DNA of 64,000 bases, taken from positions 3,151,501 through 3,215,500 of the forward strand of contig NZ_AP026709.1 of assembly GCF_027923765.1 (NCBI RefSeq), written 5' to 3'. A program made the translations under genes and the position numbers. The stretch's first letter is position 1. Each line of letters opens with the position of its first letter. The DNA comes from Pseudodesulfovibrio nedwellii (GTDB lineage: Bacteria > Desulfobacterota > Desulfovibrionia > Desulfovibrionales > Desulfovibrionaceae). Shown piece by piece: positions 1 to 7,887 of the stretch. The notes under the pieces were generated by a model, which was not told where the DNA came from, made no database searches, and was given only the letters and a program-made list of their open reading frames with translations.

Positions 1-746
1 ATATACAATTTCTCAAGGATTCATTCGTCACATATGAAAAAATGCTCGATCATTGTCGAAAGCTTATCGAAAAAGTCTTGACGATGGAGGACGGGGCTTC
101 GTGTGCGCTTCTTCATGATTTTGCGGAGAATCTTCTTGATGAAAAAGAACTGCAATATCTCAAAGAAGATATCCCTCAAGCGCTCAGCGAATCGGAATCA
201 GGGCTCAAGCGGGTTGCGGAAATTGTTCGGTCTGTGAAGCAGTTGGCGCATCCGGGAGAGATGAATAAAAGTTATCATCGTTTAAATGAGATCGCCAAGG
301 ATGCGGTGACGGTTTCCGCCAATGAATGGAAGTATGTAGCTGAGATCAGTGCCGAATATGACGAGGATCTTCCTGCTGTTTATTGTCTCAAAGGAGAAGT
401 GGGACAGGTCGTCCTCAATCTTATTATTAATGGCGCACATGCCATCGAGAAAAAGAAGGAAACCAGTGAGGAACAGGGCGTAATCTCCATAAAAACCTAT
501 CAATCTGGAAATATGGCTGTTTTGGAAGTCTCAGATACGGGAATTGGCATTCCTCAGGATGTCATTGATAAGATCTTTGATCCGTTTTTTACCACGAAGG
601 AAGTTGGTAAAGGAACGGGGCAGGGGTTGGCTATCGCGCATAATGTCGTGGTTAATATGCATGGCGGCAATATCGATGTGCTGACGGAGCCGGGTGAGGG
701 TACTACCTTTGTTGTCCGTTTGCCGTTTGGCCCAGAAGAAAACTAA
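1..746 (+). CDS. Sensor histidine kinase, C-terminal part (5' end outside window)
   Basis: The reading frame is open from base 3 and its start lies left of the window. The first visible residues fit the segment just after an H-box of the kind seen in the kinase at 4155-6308. The rest is a HATPase_c domain: N-box NLIINGAHAIE, G1 box DTGIGIP, then [21 protein letters not shown]. It is clearly paralogous to the 4155-6308 kinase (both have a NEWKY segment followed by acidic residues and a matching N-box). It would phosphorylate a response regulator. It converges on the response regulator gene at 743-1750, overlapping its end by 4 bp, so it may feed the same regulators. The sensory part cannot be seen. 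Confidence 0.9.
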   Translation, partial: IQFLKDSFVTYEKMLDHCRKLIEKVLTMEDGASCALLHDFAENLLDEKELQYLKEDIPQALSESESGLKRVAEIVRSVKQLAHPGEMNKSYHRLNEIAKDAVTVSANEWKYVAEISAEYDEDLPAVYCLKGEVGQVVLNLIINGAHAIEKKKETSEEQGVISIKTYQSGNMAVLEVSDTGIGIPQDVIDKIFDPFFTTKEVGKGTGQGLAIAHNVVVNMHGGNIDVLTEPGEGTTFVVRLPFGPEEN

Positions 747-1750
747 CTGTCCAGAACCCAGTCGTTTTCAAGCATGTCGACAGCAATTGTAACCACTTCT
801 GGTGCGAATTCTACACCGCTGTTTTTTTTGAGAAAATCGATTGCCTTTTGACGGCCAAGGCTTTGCCGATATGGCCTGTGTGTCGTGATTGCATCAACGA
901 CATCGGCTACAGACAGAATCATTGATTCCAGCAACATTTGATCACCGAGCAGCCCATTCGGATACCCCGATCCATCAATGCGTTCGTGATGTTCGAGTAT
1001 GATCCTCGATATGGGCCAATCCGTATCGAGTGTTTCAAAAATTTCCGCTCCAACCAGAGGATGTGCCTTTATCAAGGCGAATTCTGCATCATTGAGCTCT
1101 CCCGGTTTGTTTAGTATCCCGGCTGGGACGGCAATTTTGCCAATGTCGTGGACGAGGGAGGCAAGCCTGATAGCTTCGACTCGATCCCTTTCAAGCTCCA
1201 GGCGTTTGGCAATATTCGTTGCAATTTTGGCGACTCTGTCCATGTGCCCGGCTGTATATGGGTCCCTGAATTCAACCAGTCGAGTGAAAGCCCGTAAGGT
1301 CCCTTCAAGGCCTTTTTGGAGACGTTTGACCACAGCATATTCCTGGGTCGTTTTTGTCATATGGAATTGCTTGGCCCCTTCGGAAATGGCGGCAATGAGA
1401 TCGTCTTTGCCACAAGGTTTGGTCATGAATCGAAATATGTCACCACGGTTGACTGCATTGATGGCGAGTTCAAGGTTAGCATATCCCGTCAGGACTATCC
1501 TGATGGTATCCGGGTATTTTTCTCGCACGATTGAAAGGAGCTCGACACCTGTCATGGACGGCATTTTGATGTCGGAAACGATAACCGCGAATGGACCTTC
1601 GTTTTCAAGGATTTCCAGAGCGGCCTTTCCCCCCGAGGCCGTGTGAATTTGAAAGTGTGTTCTGAGCGACCGACGATGGCTTTGCAGGATGTTCTCTTCA
1701 TCATCAACCAACAATATTTTCATATGACTGTAATCTTTTTCTGTCTGCAT
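743..1750 (-). CDS. Response regulator with HD-GYP c-di-GMP phosphodiesterase domain
   Basis: 335 aa. The receiver domain has acidic residues D16-D17, phospho-acceptor D60 and a TKPC motif. It is followed by an HD-GYP domain with intact HDIGK, HHERIDGSGYP and a DAITTHRPYR segment, so the metal ligands for cyclic-di-GMP hydrolysis look present (RpfG class). It is the last gene of the leftward operon that begins at 7419. The start is taken at 1750, directly after the upstream stop, with GGAG lying inside the end of the previous gene; a second ATG at 1723 lacks a good site. It probably lowers c-di-GMP when phosphorylated by the kinase encoded upstream or by the convergent one. The function is assigned from family knowledge. 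Confidence 0.93.
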   Translation of the reverse strand: MQTEKDYSHMKILLVDDEENILQSHRRSLRTHFQIHTASGGKAALEILENEGPFAVIVSDIKMPSMTGVELLSIVREKYPDTIRIVLTGYANLELAINAVNRGDIFRFMTKPCGKDDLIAAISEGAKQFHMTKTTQEYAVVKRLQKGLEGTLRAFTRLVEFRDPYTAGHMDRVAKIATNIAKRLELERDRVEAIRLASLVHDIGKIAVPAGILNKPGELNDAEFALIKAHPLVGAEIFETLDTDWPISRIILEHHERIDGSGYPNGLLGDQMLLESMILSVADVVDAITTHRPYRQSLGRQKAIDFLKKNSGVEFAPEVVTIAVDMLENDWVLDS

Positions 1751-2899
1751 TTATGCTCCAAGCTCTGGGACAAGGACTGTAATGGTTGTATTGATGCCTA
1801 CTTCCTTTGCAAACATGTGTATTCGATCAATTTTCCCTTTGTCGAGTTCTAGGCTCTTTCGTAACAGCATGGCGCCTTGAGTTGAAATGATATCCTCGTG
1901 CAGGATCATACCGGGGCGTAATTCGTTGAAAGGCACTGTTTGAATTTCATATCGCGCTTCCACGCCGAGCATGCTTTCCAGATAATAAAGGAGTTCCGGG
2001 TCATAGACATCGACATTTTTTTCAAGCTGAAGAAAGGCTTTTTGCGAGTTCTCTGCACTTTGCAAGGCGAGGTCGTAATCAAGCGAAAGTCGGAGTATGC
2101 GTCCTCCAAGCGGAATATCTTCACCTTTCACAGGATCACGCGGCGTTCCTGATCCGTCAAATCCCTTAAGCTGGTACGCAATCATATCACCAATAGATTT
2201 GAGCCTTGGCAGTTTGGTGATCAGATTTTGGGCGATGACCGGGTGCATTTCAAACAGCTGCACCTGTTCTGGCGAGAGTTCTTTACCCTCACAGAGGGCT
2301 TCGATGGTCCCCGGAGGCAGAATGAGCGTGCCGAGTTGAGACAACATGGTTGCGATGTCATATCGCCAATTATCCTTAACACCCTTTTGTTTCGTCAAAT
2401 AACGGACATACCGTCTGACTCGGTTGATACGTTCTCCGGCTTCTGGGTTAACCAGTGCTGTTATTTCGCTCAGCAATTCGACGCTGCCTTTGAGCGTTCG
2501 TTCAAGCAGCACTTTTTTTGCTGTGACCAGTTCATATTGTTTTACAGCATCTTTGACGTTGTTAACGAATGTATCGTTGTCACAGGGTTTTGTTAGAAAC
2601 CTGAACACATTGCCGTCATTGACAGCTCTGATGGCGTTTTCTAAATCCGCATATCCCGTCAACATGAGGCGGGTTGTGTCTGGACTTTCTTTTTTGAATT
2701 CATTTAGGAATTCAATGCCGTTCATTTTGGGCATTCTGAAGTCGGAAACAACGGCTGCAAACGGTTTCTTCTTGTTGATATTAAGGAGGGCCATGGTCGG
2801 GTCGGTTTCCACCTCAATTTCATAGAGATCGCGCAGTTGGCGACGTAAGGCAGACAGGACGTTTGGCTCGTCATCCACGAGAAGGATTCGTACTGGCAT
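1751..2899 (-). CDS. Response regulator with degenerate HD-GYP domain
   Basis: 382 aa. The receiver domain is standard (D9, D10, phospho-acceptor D53, TKPC). The second domain aligns with HD-GYP, but HDIGK has become SQLGT, and the HHE that should precede DGSGYP has become QLKGF before DGSGTP. The histidine and aspartate ligands needed for phosphodiesterase activity are therefore missing. A C-terminal extension of about 60 residues resembles the small domain often found after such folds (GMILHEDI...GAMLLRKS). It lies 9 bp after the HDOD regulator and abuts the intact HD-GYP regulator. By inference it is a non-catalytic partner, a c-di-GMP sensor or a phosphate sink. Domain identity is sure; role is not. 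Confidence 0.88.
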   Translation of the reverse strand: MPVRILLVDDEPNVLSALRRQLRDLYEIEVETDPTMALLNINKKKPFAAVVSDFRMPKMNGIEFLNEFKKESPDTTRLMLTGYADLENAIRAVNDGNVFRFLTKPCDNDTFVNNVKDAVKQYELVTAKKVLLERTLKGSVELLSEITALVNPEAGERINRVRRYVRYLTKQKGVKDNWRYDIATMLSQLGTLILPPGTIEALCEGKELSPEQVQLFEMHPVIAQNLITKLPRLKSIGDMIAYQLKGFDGSGTPRDPVKGEDIPLGGRILRLSLDYDLALQSAENSQKAFLQLEKNVDVYDPELLYYLESMLGVEARYEIQTVPFNELRPGMILHEDIISTQGAMLLRKSLELDKGKIDRIHMFAKEVGINTTITVLVPELGA

Positions 2900-2908
2900 T
2901 CTTGACTC

Positions 2909-4162
2909 CTATGCGATCAGTTCGTTGAGAATTTCAGGAGAAAAAGCGATGAGAGGAGGTTCACCTGGCCAATTGTCGTTGATGTGGGGCACCCATAAGG
3001 CCAATTTGTTTTGATCCAGAATTATAGGGGCAAGTTCTTTTTCAAATTTAATGCGTTCATACTGGTCGTTGAAGACGACGAAGTTGTGGTCAATGGTGTT
3101 TGCAATTGAGAGATACATGGCGACACTGTTGTCGACTTTGTTGAAGCCGTGATGATGCCCGATGGCATGCACCACGTTGCTGGACATACCCCAGAGTCCC
3201 ATTAGGTACGCCCCTACTTCGGCGTGGGTTGTTCCGAAGATTTCTTTTTCTGCTGAGTAGATAGACAGGCCGTCGGGGACTGAAACGCGTGCAAGAACTT
3301 CTGAATATTTTTCAGGGAAAGAGTTGACCATAACCAATTTGCCAACGTCGTGGAGGAGACCTGCCATACGGCATTGAATGATGATGTTTTGGGGGGCCTC
3401 TTCATAGCCGGCAATGAGCCGAGCGATATTGGAGACTCTGAAGCTGTGCTCCCAAAGCAGGGAGAGCGAAAAGGCTGGGAGTGTCTTCTTTTCATACATG
3501 GTGAACAAGTGTGTCGAGAGAATGAGTGCTCGTATGGTGTCGAGCCCCAGCATGGTGATGGCTTTCTCGACTGAGTCAACTTGAGTGGGTAGCCCGAAGT
3601 ATGGAGAGTTGATCAGTTTGATAATCTTGGTCACAAGTCCGACATCCTGCGTGATGTGCCCGGCGATGATGTCTATGGACGGTTCTTTTTTTCGTAGCTC
3701 AGCTTCGGTATTTTGGAAAACTTCAGGGATTACCGGCAAGGCGTCGACTTCAGTAACCAGTTGTAACATGCGTTCATCGGTCAATACTGCTTGAGAATGG
3801 AGTGCCCCTTCTATTCTGTTGATCAGGTAATCTGCTTCACAGGGTTTTGAAATATATTGGTGTACGGCTCTGATGCTTTGCATCACTTCATTCATATCGA
3901 CTTGTCCTGAGAGCGCTATCCTGATCGTTTTTGGCGATAGATCCTTTACTCGATTCAGTAACTCTCCTCCATCGATTCCAGGCATGCGAATGTCCGAAAC
4001 GATTATGTCGAATGTCTGCTGGTTCATGAGCGAGAGAGCGTCGGCGCCGTTCTCTACAAAGTGCATATCCCATTCTTTGTGTTTGTTTCTGAGCATGCGT
4101 TTGAGCGCGGCGAGAACATTGGGTTCATCGTCCACGAAGAGTATGCGAATCCGGTCATCCAT
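2909..4162 (-). CDS. Response regulator with HDOD domain
   Basis: 417 aa. The N-terminal receiver has D11-D12, phospho-acceptor D57 and a SKPC motif. An HDOD domain follows (about residues 140-330), with the typical LPVIPEVF start, the segment SPYFGLP...SVEKAITMLG and a remaining HDVGK motif. HDOD proteins act as scaffolds in bacterial signalling, motility and c-di-GMP control rather than as proven hydrolases. The start overlaps the end of the kinase gene by 8 bp, indicating translational coupling, and the next regulator starts 9 bp after the stop. It is likely the first target of the adjacent kinase. Confidence 0.92.
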   Translation of the reverse strand: MDDRIRILFVDDEPNVLAALKRMLRNKHKEWDMHFVENGADALSLMNQQTFDIIVSDIRMPGIDGGELLNRVKDLSPKTIRIALSGQVDMNEVMQSIRAVHQYISKPCEADYLINRIEGALHSQAVLTDERMLQLVTEVDALPVIPEVFQNTEAELRKKEPSIDIIAGHITQDVGLVTKIIKLINSPYFGLPTQVDSVEKAITMLGLDTIRALILSTHLFTMYEKKTLPAFSLSLLWEHSFRVSNIARLIAGYEEAPQNIIIQCRMAGLLHDVGKLVMVNSFPEKYSEVLARVSVPDGLSIYSAEKEIFGTTHAEVGAYLMGLWGMSSNVVHAIGHHHGFNKVDNSVAMYLSIANTIDHNFVVFNDQYERIKFEKELAPIILDQNKLALWVPHINDNWPGEPPLIAFSPEILNELIA

Positions 4163-6308
4163 CGGAGTCTCCTTGTGCTTTTATCGGTAATCGAAGGGTG
4201 AATTTGGTACCTATGCCCTCGTCGCTGTCGACGGTAATTGTTCCGTCGTGTCCTTCTTTGATGATGGAATAACTGATAGCCAATCCTTGTCCTGTTCCCG
4301 TGCCCACCTCTTTGGTGGTGAAAAATGGATCAAAGATTCGATCAAGAAGAGGAGCGGGTATTCCCGTTCCAGTGTCCTTGACGGCTATGATGACATCATC
4401 GTTTTCTTGTAAAGTCGTCAGTGTTATCGTGCCTTTTCCTTTAGTCCCCTTGAGTTTTGTAGAGACAGCGTGTGCCGCATTGACAATGAGATTGAGAAAT
4501 ACCTGGTTGATGTCATTAATTCTGCATTCAACCATAGGCAGAGTTTCATCAAGATCATAGACCAGTTCTGCATGATATTTCCACTCGTTTCGGCACACTA
4601 TGCTGGTTTTTTTGAGAGATTCGTTGATATCAGCCATCATTTTTTTACGGTTGCCTGGGTGGGCAAAGCGTTTCATGGCTTGGACGATGTCTGTGATGTT
4701 TTGGATTCCTTCAAGAGATTGAGACAAGGCTTGAGGGACTTCTTCAAGGAGATAGTCCATGTCGGTGTTTTCCCCGTGTCTTTTGAGCTGTTCGACTATT
4801 TCAGCGTGTGCCAAGTCTCCTTCTTTCAGGCTGAATCGTTGAAATATATCGTAAAAGTGTCTTAAAGAGTTCATTGCAGTATTGATGAACCTGAGGTTTT
4901 CAGAAATGTATTGTGAAGGCGTATTGATTTCATGTGCGATACCCGCAGCCAAGTTGCCGACACTCTCAAGTTTTTGCGCCTGTACAAGTTGTCGTTCGAC
5001 GGTTTTTCTCCGAGTGATGTCGAATATTATGGCAATATAATGAGGTCGGTCATTTATTTGGGCGTTGAGTACGGTCTTCATTATGGGGATGATCGTGTGG
5101 TTTCTCTTTTGTAGCGTGAATTCGGTGTGCAATGTCTTTTTGTCACCTGCAGGGCACTCATGCTCCTGTTTGCTTTTTTCGCAATGGCAGATGTATTTAT
5201 AACATTTTTCGCCGACTATTTCTTCTGCGGGGATTCCGAGAAGTTCATTGCTCATGGAATTTGCCCATGTGATCGTGTGTGTTTTTTTATCGACGAATAT
5301 GACAAGGGCTTCGATGCCGGTGAGAATGCTCTGAAGAAGTTTTTCATTTTTTACGAGAGCTGAGGCGTTCGCTTCTCGGATGGTGATGTTTCTAACAAGA
5401 ATGAAGAACACAGCAGCGATCAAAATTAAGGCAAAGGCTCCTACACCAATCCATATGCGTAGTTGTAAGACTGGTTGGAAAAGAGTGTTGTAATCAAGGT
5501 AAAGGAGCAGAACCTTGTCGAATTTTTCTGAGGACAAATGAGAATGAGGCAGGGCGATGATTAATTCCTTGATCCCGTTGGCATTTGTTCGAACGAACGT
5601 CCGTTCTCCTCGTAATATCTTTTCCAATAACAGACGGTCCGGGAACTGCATAAATGGAGTGTGCAATGCCGTTGAATAAAGCATTGTTCCATTTTGGGTG
5701 AGGAGGTCGATTTGTCGAGCGTTCATGTTTTTGAGGTTCATGCCACCTCCCCTGACAAGGGATGCTACAGAACATACGGCCTGTATGACACCGACAACAT
5801 CTTTGTGCGCGTTGCGAATTTTGATGGCAAGGCTCAGTTTTTGTTGCCCGTTGATATTTTGCATAAGGGTGAGGCCGGTTTCTTCATCAATCTTTTCTTG
5901 CAACTTGATTTTCTGAGATATGCCGTCGGTCGTTTCATCTGTGGAAACAATGACATTTCCCATGTTGTCGAAGATCGTAACTTTTTCGTAGAGGCGGTAT
6001 CCGTATTCCGTTTCGAAAAATTGGATGAAACGACGCGTGAGAAGACTTTTGGTGAAGATCTCTTTCAATGGTTGAGAATACATGGGCGTATCCTTTATCG
6101 TAGAGATCAAAAAGAGCTTCAGGTCTTCTTCAATGAACGTGAAGTTGTTATGAATGTTGTTTGATATGAAATTTGCCACCAGCATCCCGTCATGCTCGAC
6201 ACGGTCTTTGAGAGTTTTATGGCTTTGCTGGTAAACCATGGCAGTTAGGCTGAACAGCATGAGGACAAAAACGACAATTCCTGTGATAAATCGGGTGGAC
6301 AGGTACAT
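4155..6308 (-). CDS. Membrane sensor histidine kinase with periplasmic domain and PAS domain
   Basis: 717 aa. TM1 is at about residues 7-29, a periplasmic region of about 250 residues follows, and TM2 is at about 285-305. A PAS domain (about 320-435) contains a cysteine-rich insertion ([17 protein letters not shown]). The H-box [12 protein letters not shown] is near residue 459, followed by a HATPase_c domain with DTGTGIP and [18 protein letters not shown]. It lies 1 bp after the binding lipoprotein gene, so the lipoprotein probably presents a ligand to the periplasmic domain, and it is followed by three response regulators. The INTPSQY phosphorylation region is the same type as in the kinase cut by the left edge. 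The ligand is unknown. Confidence 0.93.
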   Translation of the reverse strand: MYLSTRFITGIVVFVLMLFSLTAMVYQQSHKTLKDRVEHDGMLVANFISNNIHNNFTFIEEDLKLFLISTIKDTPMYSQPLKEIFTKSLLTRRFIQFFETEYGYRLYEKVTIFDNMGNVIVSTDETTDGISQKIKLQEKIDEETGLTLMQNINGQQKLSLAIKIRNAHKDVVGVIQAVCSVASLVRGGGMNLKNMNARQIDLLTQNGTMLYSTALHTPFMQFPDRLLLEKILRGERTFVRTNANGIKELIIALPHSHLSSEKFDKVLLLYLDYNTLFQPVLQLRIWIGVGAFALILIAAVFFILVRNITIREANASALVKNEKLLQSILTGIEALVIFVDKKTHTITWANSMSNELLGIPAEEIVGEKCYKYICHCEKSKQEHECPAGDKKTLHTEFTLQKRNHTIIPIMKTVLNAQINDRPHYIAIIFDITRRKTVERQLVQAQKLESVGNLAAGIAHEINTPSQYISENLRFINTAMNSLRHFYDIFQRFSLKEGDLAHAEIVEQLKRHGENTDMDYLLEEVPQALSQSLEGIQNITDIVQAMKRFAHPGNRKKMMADINESLKKTSIVCRNEWKYHAELVYDLDETLPMVECRINDINQVFLNLIVNAAHAVSTKLKGTKGKGTITLTTLQENDDVIIAVKDTGTGIPAPLLDRIFDPFFTTKEVGTGTGQGLAISYSIIKEGHDGTITVDSDEGIGTKFTLRLPIKAQGDSDG

Positions 6309-6309
6309 A

Positions 6310-7419
6310 CTAACGCCTTTGGTATTTCAGCTTTTGATTTTTTATTTTTGCTGGGATGAGCTGGTACGTCATATGATGCGACCCTTGGGCATTGACCACA
6401 TCACCGAAGAGTCCAGGGAAAACAAATCCCGCTTCAAAGGTGTTCTTGATGGCGTCAGGAGACGCTCCATTTTTGCCGATAATCTGTGTGAGCAATGTGA
6501 TAATATCGTAGCCGATGGCAGAGTATTGGCTCAGAGGGAGTCCGTATGTTTCTTCAAATCTTGTTCCAACATTTCCGAGGTAGGGAGAGGCTGGGTTATA
6601 GACGAGTGGCGCTGCAACATAGATCCCGTCAAAAATGGGATTTTTGAGATAGTGAGAGCTTGAAATACTGTTTGGACCGATAAGGGGCATATTGGGGTAC
6701 TCTTCACGTATGGCCTTGGCCAACGGTTCAATATCACTTGGGAAGCACGTGAAACTGATGGCGTCGCAGTCGACAAAGGCTTTAAGCCGTTCGTGTAATG
6801 AAGGATTTATTTTGTTGTAGACAATCTTTTGTGTTGTCACTTCTTTTGTGGTCAGCAGCCTTGAGAGTTCGTTTGAAACAGAGTTTCCATATGCATTGTC
6901 GATGTTGATTAGTCCGAGTTTTCGGACCCTGAGTTTATCGACCAGAGGTAAAATGGCCCGGCCTTCATCCGAAGATTGAGGCCAATATCTGAATGAGTAC
7001 GGTGCATTGTCCGTGATGCCTTCGCCTGTTGCCATGGTTGCTAATTGAATGGTTTTTAATTCTGTGGCGAGAGGAACAAGGGCTGCGGTTATATGAGTGT
7101 ATATGGTGATGACAGCAGCGGGAGATTGCGCAGCGATTTCTCGAAATTGTTTTTTGGCCAGTTCCGGGTCCCCTTGGCAATCTTTATGTATCAATTCAAT
7201 TTTTGTACCGAGGATACCCCCTTCTTCATTGATTTCTTTAATTGCCATCTGCATGCCGTTGAGCATTTCTACTTCTACTGAAAGCCGTTCGCCATTTTGA
7301 TCTGTCAGGATCAAAATGGTACCAATTCGGAGAGATTCGGGTTGCGAACATCCTGTGATATTCAGGCCGAAGAATGCGGCCAGTAGTATTGTACATATAA
7401 ATATCATGGACCGATTCAT
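6310..7419 (-). CDS. Periplasmic ligand-binding lipoprotein (Leu/Ile/Val-binding family)
   Basis: 369 aa from the ATG at 7419, which has AGGAG 7 bases upstream. An in-frame extension to 7572 is possible but would bury the signal sequence. The N-terminus is a lipoprotein signal with lipobox ITGC (lipid-modified C24). The rest matches the type 1 periplasmic binding fold (Peripla_BP_6): LRIGTILILTDQNGE, AIKEINEEGGILGTKIELI, and a late GYDIITLL. No ABC permease or ATPase is nearby. Instead it leads an operon of a kinase and three response regulators, so it is probably a signalling receptor rather than a transport component. The ligand (amino acid, amide or other) cannot be told from sequence. Confidence 0.9.
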   Translation of the reverse strand: MNRSMIFICTILLAAFFGLNITGCSQPESLRIGTILILTDQNGERLSVEVEMLNGMQMAIKEINEEGGILGTKIELIHKDCQGDPELAKKQFREIAAQSPAAVITIYTHITAALVPLATELKTIQLATMATGEGITDNAPYSFRYWPQSSDEGRAILPLVDKLRVRKLGLINIDNAYGNSVSNELSRLLTTKEVTTQKIVYNKINPSLHERLKAFVDCDAISFTCFPSDIEPLAKAIREEYPNMPLIGPNSISSSHYLKNPIFDGIYVAAPLVYNPASPYLGNVGTRFEETYGLPLSQYSAIGYDIITLLTQIIGKNGASPDAIKNTFEAGFVFPGLFGDVVNAQGSHHMTYQLIPAKIKNQKLKYQRR

Positions 7420-7887
7420 TCTGTTTCTCCTGTCTGACGTTCTTGTCAGAATGGCACAGGAGAGTCGGTTCGCAATTATTATTTCACTATAAACAACGGG
7501 CAATTCTATTTTGTGTTTGAAGAACCGTTGTGGCTGTCGTTTTCTTTGGGAAAATATTTTTTTCTTTTGCAAAACCGCAGTGGCCTGAATAAAAATATGA
7601 AGGCTTTTTCGGACTTAGCAACGGTTTGGCACCATTATTTTTCTTTTGTGTCCTTTTTCTCTCTGGGTGAATAATGCACTGATATTATGAGATTATTTTA
7701 TTTGACCGCAAAAGTATGATGTTAATAGGCGGGGGGTTTGCTGCTCTCTATAGCCCACAAATATAAAGTTTTTTTGTGCTTTTTTGTGCCATACCTTGAG
7801 TAAGTCCGTGCGTGTTGTGTCTACTCTCATATTACCTCTAGGGGGTAATTGTGCCCATGTGGGCATAATAACATCTGTGGGAGAATG
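7420..7887. other. Intergenic region between divergent signalling and formate dehydrogenase islands
   Basis: No convincing gene. AT-rich stretches (7600-7800) separate two divergent transcription units, so both promoters should lie here, but no clear -35/-10 pair stands out. Two TGGCAC-like words were checked as sigma-54 promoters and failed. The right end carries two adjacent palindromes, listed separately. Confidence 0.5.
7831..7865. promoter_or_regulatory. Two adjacent palindromes upstream of the FmdE-like gene
   Basis: ATTACC at 7831-7836 is matched by GGTAAT at 7844-7849. TGCCCA at 7852-7857 is matched by TGGGCA at 7860-7865, separated by only two bases. They lie 23-57 bases before the chosen start codon, so they could be operators or a 5' leader structure. 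No binding protein is identified. Confidence 0.35.

Noticed and set aside
7627-7791. Sigma-54-like words (TGGCAC on the plus strand at about 7628; GTGCCA at 7786-7791 for the minus strand)
   Set aside because: The first lacks the -12 GC; in the second GG and GC are 9 rather than 10 bases apart.
7849-7884. Upstream TTG start adding a Cys-rich leader to the FmdE-like protein
   Set aside because: The stretch overlaps the two palindromes, has a poorly spaced ribosome site, and two ATGs with GGGAG follow. Kept only as an alternative.
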